DNA from: Alloascoidea africana
Taxonomy: Eukaryota > Ascomycota > Alloascoideomycetes > Alloascoideales > Alloascoideaceae
Reading direction: 5' to 3'
Assembly: GCA_030581615.1 (NCBI GenBank)
Contig: JAKTTT010000013.1
Span: forward strand, 372,001-436,000
Length of the DNA: 64,000 nt
Both the position numbers and the translations under genes were made by a program. The notes under the pieces are model-generated. The model made no database searches and was not told the DNA's origin. It saw only the letters and a program-made list of their open reading frames with translations. This document shows, piece by piece, positions 28,869 to 39,800 of the stretch (positions are counted from its first letter, which is position 1; each line of letters begins with the position of its first letter).

Positions 28869-31800
28869 ATGAGCTCGTGGGAACCCGACCTCTCTGTGCT
28901 GGCCCAGCTGGCCTCCATCCTCCTGGCCTCCGTGTCCCCCAGCTCCTCCGCCAGAGCGGCCGCCCTCCAGGTATGTGTGCTCCCAGCCCTCGCGGGCCCC
29001 TGCTTCTGCTCCCAGTCCTGTTCCATTCTGTTTTTGCATCCGCATTCCCCCCCTTTTGGTCCTCAACCTCGACCTCGACCTCGACATCTGCTCCTGCCCT
29101 CTGCTTCCACTATATATATATATATATATATAATCTCACACTATACACCTTTCCCTTGCCTTACCTCCCGTCTCTAACCTAGCCTTAGCAACTCGACACC
29201 GCAAAATCTTCTCCCGACCTCCCATGCTACCTCCTCCATATCCTCCTGTCCCCCCAATCCCAGGATCTACAACTACGCTGCTCCGCTGGCCTCTGTCTTA
29301 AAAACTCAATTCTTTCCCCCCAAGTCGCCCAAACCTTGTCCCAGAAACAAAACTTGCAACTTTTCCTGAAAGAAAACGTCCTCCAGGGCCTTGCAGACCC
29401 AATCCCCTTGGTCAGAAACATCACTGGATCCGTCATATCCGCCCTTTTCCTCCCGCTCTCTTGGTCCTCCCTCCTGCCCCAACTCGTCGACCAGGTCGCC
29501 AAAGACGAATCCTCAACTGCTTCCCAAGGTGCCCTCTCGGCCTTGACAAAACTGTGCGAAGACCATGCCCTCACTCTCGCAACTTCCAACTCAAACTCCT
29601 CAAACTCTAGCAACAACAATAACACCAATAGTCCCTCCTCCAACTCCTCCACTTTTGTCCAATCCCTCATTGCCCAGTTCCTCTCCTTTGCACGTGATGC
29701 CTCCTTGGACACCACCAAAGCCACAGGCCTCTGCTGTATAAACCACTTTTTGGCAATTCCTAAACAGCAGAAAGAACTGGGCTTGATCTCCCTCTACGGC
29801 AACATTGACAACCTACTGGACACAATATTTAAATTGGCCACAGACGTTCCCGCTCTCGACGTCCAGAAACAGGTCTGTCTCACTTTTTCTCTTCTCATCG
29901 AGTCAAGACCCTTTTTGATCCTCCCCCATCTCGAAGGCATTGTTCGCTACGTTACCCATACAATAAACTCAAATGCCCCATCCAAAGATCCCAATGCTAA
30001 TCAATCCACGCAGGAAGACAAGAAGAAAGAACTCGCTTTGGAAGCTGCAAAAATCTTTTTGGCTCTGGTGGAACGCAAACAGGAGGAAATAGATCCAAAC
30101 CGCTACATTTCTCCACTTTTGGATCAAATCCTGCCCGTTGTTTTGAACAACATGGTCTATTCCCAAGATGAAATTCTGGCCCTCGAGTCTAGAGAGGAGG
30201 ACGATGCGGATCTCGATGATAAATCCGAAGACATAAAACCTTCAAATGCAAGATCAAAAGAGTCCCATCGAAGCGCTCTCAATAATCATGATCTGTCGAA
30301 ACTTAAACTAAAATCCGCTTTCAAGTTTCATCCTTCATCATCGGATGACACTAAAAACTCAACAAATCATGTCAATAATGACGGAAATTCAAATGAGAAG
30401 GAAAATGAAGACGAGGACAGAGATGAAAATGATGATGATGATGATGATGAAGATGATGATGAGCTGTTATCACAGTGGAGTTTACGACGGTGTTGTGCTT
30501 CCTCTCTCGATGCACTAAGTCTAAAACTGCCAGAAAAAACTTTTGAAATCTCAATGCCTTTTTTAAAATCGAGCATTGTTTCCGAAAACTGGGCAGTAAA
30601 AGAGGCTGCAATTCTGGCGTTTGGCGCTCTTGCCACAGGATGTTTGGAAATTGCAAAACCACAATTGCCAGAACTCGTTCCGTTTCTGGTCCAAACCCTC
30701 GAAAATGACCAAAGGGCTCTTGTAAGACAAATCGCTTGTTGGACCATGGGGAGATATTCGCCCTGGGTCTGTGAAGAGGTAAGAGAACAGGGACCCCAAT
30801 CCAATTATTTCGAACCAGTTTTACAATCTCTGATCAAACATGGTCTGGATCGTAATAAAAAAGTGCAGGAATCGGCTTGTACCGCTCTAAATCTTCTGGT
30901 TGAAGATGCTGGTCCAGATCTACTGACCCCGCATATGGATCTTTTAATCTCCCATTTTGGCCAATGTTTCACAAAGTACAAAACCAGAAACCTCATGATT
31001 CTCTACGAAACTGTGCAGAGCTTTGTGGAAGCCGCTGGGAAAGAAATAATGGCCAAAGATGACAGATATGCCTCTATCCTTTTACCCCCGCTGTTGGAAA
31101 ATTGGTCAAATTTAAAATCCGCAGATGATCGTGATATCTGGCCCCTGTTGGAATGCCTAGGATCCATTTCTTCTGTCATTGGGAAACATGTTGCTCCGTT
31201 TGCAGTGACCCTTTTCGAACCTACAATATCAATCTTGGCTTCCACAATCGTTCAAGAGTTTAAAGATGACAAAAAATCATCCTTGTTAGAAAGAGAAAGA
31301 GATGAGGAAGAGATAGAAGTCGACAGAAACTTTATCATCACAGCCGTGGATCTTATAGATGGACTTGTTCAAGGTTTACAAGACATGTCCGGAGAACTGA
31401 TCAAATCCGTACGTATTGAAGATATCCCAACAACTATTCAAAACAGAGATGAGGCAACAACTTTGATGGAATTGATCCTCTACTGTTTAGAAGACGTTTA
31501 CGAAGAAGTACGTCAATCCGCTTATGCTCTTTTGGGTGACCTTTCCATATACGCTGCTCAACAAATTGTGTTCCCCTATGCTTCCAAAATTGCTGACGCA
31601 ATTACGAGAGAAACAGACTTACGCTCCGAACGACCAAGCCCCGTTGTGAACAATGCCACCTGGTGTTTAGGTGAACTTGTACTTCGGATGGGTTCGGGTT
31701 TCCCTTCCGAATACATCCAAGAACTATGTGCAATATTTGTCAGTTTGATTGCAAACATAAATGCTCCAGTTTCAATACGAGAAAACAGTGCAATTACTCT

Positions 31801-32215
31801 GGGCAGAATAGGTATTTCTTTCCCCGATCATGTTGGGAGATGGTTTCATAATGTCTGTCCCTATTGGTGTCTTGCTGTTTTCAACTTGCCAGAAGATGAA
31901 GAGAAGGAATCCTCTTGTAAAGGTATATGTGAAGCAATCATGCAAAATCCAGAAATCATGAGTAAACGTTTGTCACAAGAGGCTTTGCAAGAATTACAGC
32001 TTTCCGAATTGCCGAATCCTTTGAATCTGATTGTGTTTATAAAGTTTTGCATCGCGAAATATGAACAACCGAGTAATGAACTACGAGATACATTCCAAAA
32101 AGTTTTGTTTGGTTTTAGAGATTTCATGGGATTTCAAAATTGGCAAACCCAGATTCTGGACGCTTTAAGTGATGATGACGCAACGATAAACCGATTAAAA
32201 GAGTACGGATTGTGA
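28869..32215 (+). CDS. KAP104: Karyopherin beta-2 / transportin Kap104, two exons
   Basis: Exon 1 is 28869-28970 (MSSWEPDLSVL to AAALQ) and exon 2 is 29189-32215, giving 1042 residues. The intron starts GTATGT and ends TCTAACCTAGCCTTAG. The join gives ALQ-QLDTAKSSPDLPCYLLHIL and then RCSAGLCLKN, matching the first HEAT repeat of transportin. Downstream motifs such as RQIACWTMGRYSPWV, GLDRNKKVQESACTA and ISHFGQCFTKYKTRNLMILYETVQ are Kap104/TNPO1. It imports mRNA-binding proteins with PY-type signals (in yeast Nab2 and Hrp1). The H8 acidic loop is enlarged (about 371-461, including DENDDDDDDEDDDE), which explains a length above the usual 900-920. The intron holds a TA microsatellite and a CGACCT hexamer repeat. 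Confidence 0.93.
29061..29085. repeat. Hexamer repeat (CCTCGA) in the KAP104 intron
   Basis: Four CCTCRA units lie inside the intron. Confidence 0.7.
29111..29132. repeat. (TA)11 microsatellite in the KAP104 intron
   Basis: Eleven uninterrupted TA units lie about 56 bases upstream of the acceptor. The length is likely to vary between strains. Confidence 0.9.
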
Positions 32216-32523
32216 TTGTGATTGTTCATCAAGGGCTTTTAATGTGTTTAGCCTTTGTTGAATAGTATAAAGATTGTCAAACTTTTTGTTATAATTCTTT
32301 TTTTGTCCTATTTTTTTATGATGGATCAAACAATATATAGTATATAGTGTTTACTTTCATTTCTCTTGATTTGAATTGTTAGCTCGATCGAATCCCCCAA
32401 AATAGGCAATTCGTTCCTAAATTGTGTTTATTCTTTCCACTATTTACACAATGCGTATTAATCGGTAACTAAAAGAAAATGGAAAAAGTATATGGTGTTT
32501 ATATATGCTAAAAATGGTGAACC
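32216..32523. other. Convergent intergenic region KAP104/DAL1
   Basis: AT-rich 3' flanks of two convergent genes; nothing else was seen. Confidence 0.6.
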
Positions 32524-34085
32524 TCATTCAAATCTTCTTTCCACAATCAACTTGCCAAATGGAACACTGGAATGTCCTTTCCCATATGCAAAAGTTCCAT
32601 GGCCTCCACAAATCGTCTCAACAACCCGACCAGTCAGCTTTCTCCCGTTGTATGCAGTCAACTTGTTTTTGAAATAACTCTCCTCATTTGTAACAACCCA
32701 TTCAACGTTGGGATCAAAAACAACCAGATCAGCACATTTTCCAACTTTAATACTGCCTTTACAATGTAACAACCCCACTTGCTTTGCCGTGTTGTAAGAG
32801 ATCCAGTTCATAATATCTACAATTGTAATCTTTTGCGGGCTTCGTTGCTTTGCCTCTGTCCAGAGAATCGAAAGTCCATACCCAACTCCCGAAATCCCAC
32901 CCCAGGCCTGCATATAGTCTCCAGTCTCCAATTTTTTCAAATTTGGTGTACAGGGAGAATGGTCAGAAACAACTGTTTTTATGATCCCTTTTTGTAAACC
33001 ATCCCAGAGCTGATCCTGGTTGCTTTGTGACCTAATAGGCGGACAGCACTTGTAATAGGTGGCTCGGTCCGGGATACTCTCGGATGCAATTGACAAATAA
33101 TGGAAACAAGTTTCTACTGAAATCGGCAAATTCAGTTCCTGCTGCGCTTTCACAAGTGGAGCTATGCCCAAAGCGGTCGAGAGATGGACAATGTGAAGCG
33201 GCACAGTAGGATTGCATTTGGAAAGATCTATAACCTCTTCGATCGCAGTTGTTTCGTATGCATCGGGCCGCGACTCGAGATAATGTTTGTATTTTATAGA
33301 ATCTTCTTCTTTTGGCTGACTCTTGTGGCCGCCACAGCCGCAGCATGAGCCATGAGGCATCATCTCGGCATGGAACATCATCAACGTCTTTTCCCCTTTA
33401 AGCTTTTCCATTGCCAAATCCAAATCCGCTCTGTTAACCGCGGGAAATTCATCAACCTTATCGAAAACGCGTTAGTCCGAAAATTTGAGGAAACGAACGA
33501 GAACAAAACATTAGCATACTCCGGATTCTATAAGAAAACATTTAAAGCCTCTTACACCAGCATTGATAAGAGGAACCAAATCATCCTAGAATTGAAGCAA
33601 TTAGTTTAATGGTCAATGGAAAACCCAAATCATATCTGTAATCACACCTCATTTCCAGGGATAACACCTCCCCAAAATCCAACATCTGTCCAACACTGTC
33701 CTTGAGCTGCATCGATTTTGATATACAAATTTTTCAAGGTAGTTGTAGGCGGGATTGCATTCAAGGGCATGTCGATAATAGTAGTAATTCCGCCCGCTGC
33801 TCCGGCTTTTGTACCAGTTTCAAACCCCTCCCATTCGGTTCTTCCTGGTTCATTCAAATGAACATGAGTATCCACCACGCCGGGCAGAATATATAGATCG
33901 CCCAAATCTCGATATCCTGTGGCTGGATCGATGGCATACTTTGTGAAAATGGGGCTAGAAGGGGGTAGAACTGAGTCTTCGATATGTATGATCGTGCCAG
34001 TTATCGTGGAAAAGATTATCGTTGCCGGTTTTAAAACTGACTGCCCATCCAATAACACGTTTGAGGAGGAAATCGCTCGGGACAT
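32524..34085 (-). CDS. DAL1: Allantoinase, three exons
   Basis: Exons (minus strand) 33648-34085, 33520-33585 and 32524-33456 give 478 residues (S. cerevisiae Dal1 has 460). Introns are 62 and 63 bases; the first has the unusual donor GTGTGA and branch-like ACTAAT, the second has donor GTATGC and branch ACTAAC. Family motifs are LPGVVDTHVHLNEPGRTEWEGFETGTKAGAAGG, with the DxHxH metal ligands, then after splicing GFKCFLIESGVDEFPAV with the metal-bridging lysine, FHAE, HIVHLST and SDHSPC. It opens the allantoin ring to allantoate in purine nitrogen use. A Cys-rich insert (SCCGCGGH) follows FHAE. GATAAG sites upstream suggest nitrogen catabolite control. No other DAL gene is in the window. Confidence 0.95.
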
Positions 34086-34286
34086 TGTTTTTTTTTTGAC
34101 GCAGAAGTATTTCGTACCGATAAGCGTTGGTGTAGGTTTCGAGGATTAGGTTTCCAAGTTGGCGTTTGAAGGAAGAAGAGAAAGAAAGAGAGAGAGAAAG
34201 CGAAAGAGAGAGATCGGTGTAGGAGACAAGTGAGAAAGCCAGTTCGGCATTCGTTTTCTACACACCCTTGGATCTGAATGACCTGT

Positions 34287-34292
34287 CTTATC
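34287..34292. promoter_or_regulatory. GATAAG site (minus strand) upstream of DAL1
   Basis: CTTATC on the plus strand lies about 200 bases upstream of the DAL1 start. GATAAG is the Gln3/Gat1 recognition core typical of nitrogen-catabolite genes. Confidence 0.4.
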
Positions 34293-34398
34293 ACCACGGT
34301 CCCGTATCTGTGTTTTTCTCTTTGCCTTGGAACTCAAAATGCCCAAGCCTAAAACAGAAAGCGATAGCGCTCTTGCACGCGGGCTCGGATCTCTCCGA

Positions 34399-34404
34399 GA
34401 TAAG
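34399..34404. promoter_or_regulatory. GATAAG site upstream of DAL1
   Basis: A second GATAAG, about 315 bases upstream of the DAL1 start, within the divergent DAL1-CDC7 region. Confidence 0.35.
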
Positions 34405-34714
34405 CGAAGCGGCGGGCGGGAACTGCACTTGCAAGCCAGAGAGACCCCAGGCCGTCCGCTGGAACGGCCGCTGGAACGGCCGCGGTGCAAACAAATTCTT
34501 TCTTCTGGTCTTCAGAAGTCCACACCGTGTATGCCTTTTTTTCATATTTCACCTAACAGACACAAAAACACAAATCAAGGTTGCAAATACATATGCGTCT
34601 GGATTACCCGGCGCAGACGGCGTGCCCATTCCTTGTTCCCGGATGTTTTCCTCGCAATCTTCCGGGATAGGTTTGCTTACTTGAAAGTATCCACCCTCGC
34701 GTCCTCTCATCACA

Positions 34715-34906
34715 CTACATTTGTCGCGGCTGGCCTTGGTTCTTGGAAAGCACAGGCTGGTATATTCTGTCGGTTGGTTTGGGACACAAAAAGCCTTGGG
34801 CATAGAAAGATCTCATCTGGAGCTGTTCTTGGAAACGCCATCGGGCTGCTGTTGCAAAAGAAGCGTTAGCGCTGGATGTTGTAGTAGTACCGTTTGAACC
34901 TGACAT
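34715..34906 (-). CDS. Possible small protein (63 residues), weakly supported
   Basis: An ATG-started frame reads MSGSNGTTTTSSANASFATA, then a basic amphipathic stretch ARWRFQEQLQMRSFYAQG and KPTDRIYQP. The composition is more protein-like than other frames in the DAL1-CDC7 gap, and the start context (TACTATGTC) is reasonable. I know no family for it. A splice donor-like GTAAGC lies just downstream in another frame, so the end is uncertain. It may be noise. Confidence 0.25.
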   Translation of the reverse strand: MSGSNGTTTTSSANASFATAARWRFQEQLQMRSFYAQGFLCPKPTDRIYQPVLSKNQGQPRQM

Positions 34907-35040
34907 AGTATATTGCACTGAGCATTTTAACCACGATTCAGCCAGATGGTATGAACCCTATTGTTTTTTCAACTGATCCTATAGCTCGTCCAAGTCCTGT
35001 AGTGTTAACCTAGTGGCTTTAGGGCACCGTTTGTGAACAA

Positions 35041-36961
35041 ATGTCGCCAATACCGACACATCACTGTTCAGAGAGTCTAGGCGACCATATAACCTCAGGA
35101 AACTACGAACAATATCTCGAAGAAGGAATAACCCTTGATAATACCACAAAAGAAGCAAGCGAGAACTTTCAAGCACCGGTGTTGAATACCGACGTTCTTA
35201 TTGATAACGAGGAAACTGTGGAACTTGATGTTGAGGCGATATCAGATTCAGATCAACTAGAGCATTCGGCTCTAACAGCAGAAATAAAGGGAAATGGTGT
35301 AAGCTCGGTGTTACAGAAAGAATTAAGAAATTACAATGAAATCACTACTCAGGAAAACTCCTATGGGTTTGATGATGAAGGCAATCCCCTTGTTCGCATT
35401 GATACTGAGCTTGCAAGGGTGATTGAAGTACAGAGAGAAACAAGTGAAAATACTGTCGAAGGGGAGGAAAATGAGGAGCAAGAGCAGGGACAAGAAGGTG
35501 ATGGAGCTAATGATAATGATAACGATAATGACGAGGATGGATATGCAGACTCTTCTGATGAAGAGATTTCTTCTGAAATTGTGGATGAATTGGAAATATT
35601 TGCAGACTCTTTCAAGGGCCTAAGGAGTAGGTTTCGGTTAATCAATAAAATCGGAGAAGGCACTTTTTCATCTGTTTACAAGGCAGAAGATCTTCAGACT
35701 ATGGGCTCAGTGTCTAGCCCCTATGATTCGCAATGGTCGTCCCCGCCACTGAAAAGACAACGAATTTCGACAAATGGAAAGCCATGCAAGAAAAAGGGGA
35801 GAATAGTTGCTTTGAAGAGAATATATGTCACATCGAGCCCTCAGCGAATTTATAACGAACTGAATCTATTATACAAACTCTCCGATTCACCAAATGTGGC
35901 TCCACTGTATGACGCAGTCCGGTATCGTGATCAAGTCTTGGTGGTTCTACCGTACTACAAGCACTATGATTTTCGAGTATGTCTTTTCCTATTCTTTTCA
36001 TCGTGTTTTTATTAACCATGCTAACACTAATTATGTTGATAGGATTACTTCCGCACAATGCCTTTGGATGATATTCGAATATACATGACAGAACTGTTTC
36101 GAGCCTTGGCATTCATTCATAAACATGAAATTATTCACCGTGACATAAAGCCCACGTAAGTTACACCTCCATTTTCTGTTTTTCGCCCTTAGATTCTGAC
36201 TTTTTTTTTTAGCAACTTTCTGTATGACCCTTATAGGAAACGCGGAGTCCTGGTAGACTTTGGCTTAGCAGAGAAGCAACATTTTAAAGAAAGCTCTGCA
36301 TGTCCTTGTCTTACGAACCCAACAGGAGGACGAAGGCTGGACATAAAACCGGTGTCAGGCTATCCCAGAGATGATTGTAGGCCGGGACGGAGAGCAAACA
36401 GAGCAGGCACGAGAGGCTTTAGGGCACCAGAAGTGCTCTTCAAATGTTCAAATCAATCGACTAGTGAGTTTACAGATTTTTAATGGATTGGAAAACATCA
36501 TTAACAATTTGTTTCTAGAAATTGATATTTGGTCTGCAGGAGTGATATTGCTAACTTTTCTAAGTCGGCGATTTCCATTTTTTAATTCACCAGACGACGT
36601 TGAAGCGCTTATCGAGATATCAACAATATTTGGTAAAAGACGGATGCAGAATTGCGCAATGCTTCATGGTTGTGTTTTTGAGGTGACAATACCTACGATC
36701 CACGAGAGCGAATATCAGCTTGACGAGATTGTAGAATGGGCGTTATCTGCCGAAAGGAAAAAGCAACATGGTTCTTCAAATATACCCCCTAGTTTCAAAG
36801 AGACTTTCCCCGATGAAGAAACAGAGAGCCAAACGTTTGAGTTTTTAACAAAATGTTTGGAGCTGGATCCAAGTGACAGATGCACTGCACAGCAAGCTCT
36901 TGAATCGCCATTCGTAGAAGGCGTTCAAAAGAAGGAAAGCGATGTTATTGTCATAACTTGA
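35041..36961 (+). CDS. CDC7: DDK protein kinase Cdc7, four exons
   Basis: Exons 35041-35976, 36043-36155, 36213-36463 and 36519-36961 give 580 residues. Introns are 55 to 66 bases with donors GTATGT, GTAAGT and GTGAGT. The kinase core starts near 197 (FRLINKIGEGTFSSVYKAED); after splicing it reads IIHRDIKPTNFLYD, VLVDFGLAEKQ, RANRAGTRGFRAPEVLFKC and STKIDIWSAGVILL, all diagnostic of Cdc7. With Dbf4 it phosphorylates MCM to fire replication origins. Short kinase inserts follow the glycine loop (about 220-255) and DFG (about 405-435). An acidic N-terminal extension of about 195 residues (EEENEEQEQGQEGD, NDNDNDNDEDG) is longer than in S. cerevisiae. Each intron junction restores a conserved kinase motif, so the model is well supported. 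Confidence 0.94.
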
Positions 36962-38035
36962 AAATGTAAATGGAGTGCAGAGCTAGGTCATCTTTCGGAG
37001 GGAAAGGAGAAGACACTCCAAAACAAAATTTATGCTGCGCATAACTGTTCTCATTTTGAGCAACAGCTAGAAAACTATGAACTATAGATATTTGCATGAA
37101 CAGATTTATTTTCTTTGCTTAACAGCAGTAGTATAAATAATGCATACTTTAATGAAAATTAGAAAAGTTTTGTAACGTTTTAACTTGTGTTTATACGAGA
37201 CTGTTCAACCTAAACTCGCAATTCAATACAACCGGCAGCAAGATCAAATGTCAATCTTTAGATTGTTCACTTCTCTCAAGTTACCGGTTAACTTTATTCT
37301 TGAATGAATGACTGGATTACAAGGATCAGAATTTCTGACAGTTTTCACCTAACACTGGAAATCTTCACACTCAAATATTAGATCTCTGAGATCACGTACG
37401 TCAGGAAGAAAAAATGTCGCGGCATGTTTTCTTGCTTGTTTCTCTGAATAAATGAAGAATGAGAAAGTAGTATATAAAACTTTTAAAAAAAATCAAGAGA
37501 TTAAGAAAGCAAATTTTTCATCCTGGATAGTTGCATGTGTAACGTAGTTGTAGATGACATTCTGTTTCTACCTCTCGGTTACCACAGACAAGCAATTAGA
37601 AAATACAGGTTTTCTCATAATTGCAAGGATTTCAAGAATGTGACTACCACGAAAAATAGTGGAGTATTGAGTAGTTTTTCCCCATAAAGTTCGATTGTTG
37701 TGTTTCACGAGTTTGAGTTTATACTTTGGTGCCCTGAAAACTATAAATGACATAGAAGGTTGTGAAAAGTCCATAAACAGGCCACTCGCCATGGGCGAAT
37801 AGTGAACACAGAGAAACAGATTGGGGATGAGCACTTTGAAATAAAAAAACACCCAGGAAAGTTTGTTTTTCATTCTTAATTCACATCTATTTATGTGATC
37901 CCAGAAGAGTTTGCCTTGTAAGGAGGATTTCCCGTGTGTGTGGAGCCATTTGTATAAACAAGCTTATAAATTTAACCAACTGCTCGTCCTCACCTTTCTG
38001 CTTTCCCCAATTTCAACATAATCAAAATAATACGA
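36962..38035. other. AT-rich intergenic region
   Basis: CDC7 3' flank and promoter of the UNC93-like gene. TATATAAAAC at 37471 could be a TATA box but is far from the next ATG. No gene supported. Confidence 0.5.
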
Positions 38036-39529
38036 ATGACTGAAAAACCAGTACATGAAACATTAGAGGAGGACGGCAGCAGCCAAAATCCCCCAAGCAC
38101 AAACGAAATGACTGTTCCTCCCGAGGAAAACTTTGAACATTCCAACAAATGGTACGACAAAGGCCTGACAATTTTTGGGTACGAATGCCTTCCTTACTCA
38201 AATACGTATATTCAAATTGTGATGGTGTCTTTTGTATGCTTCTTTTGCCCTGGCATGTTTAACGCTTTGAATGGTCTTGGTGGTGGTGGACAAGTAGATG
38301 GGCACGTAACAGATAATGCAAACGTTGCTCTCTATAGTACTTTTGCTGCTTTCGGGTTCTTTTCAGGTACAATCTGTAACAAAGCTGGTATTCGTTTCTG
38401 TTTATTTGGAGGCATTGGATATGGAATTTATTCTGCTTCTCTGCTCTGTTATAACCACACGCAAAACTCTGGCTTTGTCATCTTTGCAGGTGCTTTTCTA
38501 GGTGCCTGTGCAGCTTGTCTTTGGTCTGCGCAAGGAACTATCATCATGTCTTATCCCTCTGAGGATACCAAAGGGCGAGCAGTTATGGTATTTTGGGTCA
38601 TTTTCAACTTGGGTGCTGTCATTGGCGCACTTGTTCCTCTTATTGAGAACTTGCACTCAGATACTGCAACTTCCGTTGGAGATGGAACATATGCTGCTTT
38701 CCTTATTCTCATGTTCATTGGCGCTGTCATTGCTTTGCTTTTGCTGCCAATCAATAAAGTCTGGAGACCTGATGGAACCAGAGTCATTACTCAAAAAAAC
38801 CCATCTTGGAAATCCGAGCTTCTTGCTCTGTTTGTCCTCTTGAAGAACTACCCATACATTGTTTCTCTCTTCCCCATGTTTTGGGCTTCCAATTGGTTCT
38901 ACACCTACCATTTCAACAACGTCAACGGTGCAAAATTCAACATTAGAACCAGATCCTTGAATTCGTTACTCTACTGGTTATTCCAGATGTTCGGTGCAGG
39001 TATCATGGGATACATGATGGACTGGAGCAGATTTAACAGAAAAACAAGGGCAAGAATTGGTTGGGCTTTTCTTATGGTTGTAACCCTGGCAATTTGGGGA
39101 GGTGGCCTTAAATTCCAATTGCCATACACAAGAGAAGATCCTGGAAAGATGTACGATTTTAAAGAAGGAAGCTATATTGGGCCCATGTTCCTTTACATTG
39201 TTTACGGAACTTACGATGCCATGTACCAGACTTACTCTTACTGGATTATGGGTGCTTTGACCAACTCTGCCAGAAAAGCTGCACTTCTTGCTGGATTTTA
39301 CAAGGGCATTCAATCTGCCGGCGCTGCTGTGATTTGGCGAATTGATGACAGAAAAGCTCCTTATATGAACATTTTCATCTCAACCTGGGTTTTGCTTGTT
39401 GCATCTCTTATCATTGCTATTCCTTGCATTTTCTTTAAAGTGATTGAAAGCACTGACGCAGAAGAAGATTTGAAGTTCAGTGACGCCACAATCGAGGATG
39501 TAGTTGACAAGAAGGAGGGAGAAGCCTAG
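38036..39529 (+). CDS. UNC93-like (DUF895) major facilitator membrane protein
   Basis: The 497-residue protein shows the fungal UNC93-like pattern: an N-terminal cytosolic tail, then FVCFFCPGMFNALNGLGGGGQVD, ALYSTFAAFGFFSGTICNKAGIRFCLFGGIGYGIYS, and LWSAQGTIIMSYPSEDTKGRA. About 11 to 12 membrane helices are expected, with a loop near 245-260. The family is widespread in fungi and its substrate is not known; animal UNC93 proteins regulate channels or traffic. No intron. Convergent with the OPT gene, with 271 bases between the stop codons. Confidence 0.88.
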   Translation: MTEKPVHETLEEDGSSQNPPSTNEMTVPPEENFEHSNKWYDKGLTIFGYECLPYSNTYIQIVMVSFVCFFCPGMFNALNGLGGGGQVDGHVTDNANVALYSTFAAFGFFSGTICNKAGIRFCLFGGIGYGIYSASLLCYNHTQNSGFVIFAGAFLGACAACLWSAQGTIIMSYPSEDTKGRAVMVFWVIFNLGAVIGALVPLIENLHSDTATSVGDGTYAAFLILMFIGAVIALLLLPINKVWRPDGTRVITQKNPSWKSELLALFVLLKNYPYIVSLFPMFWASNWFYTYHFNNVNGAKFNIRTRSLNSLLYWLFQMFGAGIMGYMMDWSRFNRKTRARIGWAFLMVVTLAIWGGGLKFQLPYTREDPGKMYDFKEGSYIGPMFLYIVYGTYDAMYQTYSYWIMGALTNSARKAALLAGFYKGIQSAGAAVIWRIDDRKAPYMNIFISTWVLLVASLIIAIPCIFFKVIESTDAEEDLKFSDATIEDVVDKKEGEA

Positions 39530-39800
39530 GGGATGAAAGTGAACTTGAAGTTTCGCCTGCAGTTTGATTTATCAAGTCCAACTCCATAAATTGGCTAATG
39601 AGGGCTATCTCTAATGATTACGAATTATTTATGCTTCTTGTACTAATATAAATTGTTTGTTAATAATGATAGTTTAATTTTAAATGATCATGAAATCAAG
39701 AAGTACGAGTTATATTAAACTATCGACTAATCCATATAATAGTGCATACTAGAGTGGCAATAAGGAAAAACCAAACACAAAAGGTGCCTTTACTATCGTT

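Larger units (their letters stand above)
34086..35040. other. Divergent intergenic region DAL1/CDC7
   Basis: Begins with a GA-rich tract (34173-34212), is GC-rich near 34380-34500 with two ACGGCCGCTGG-type units, and holds two GATAAG sites and the doubtful small frame. CDC7 promoter elements such as an MCB box were not found. Confidence 0.5.
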
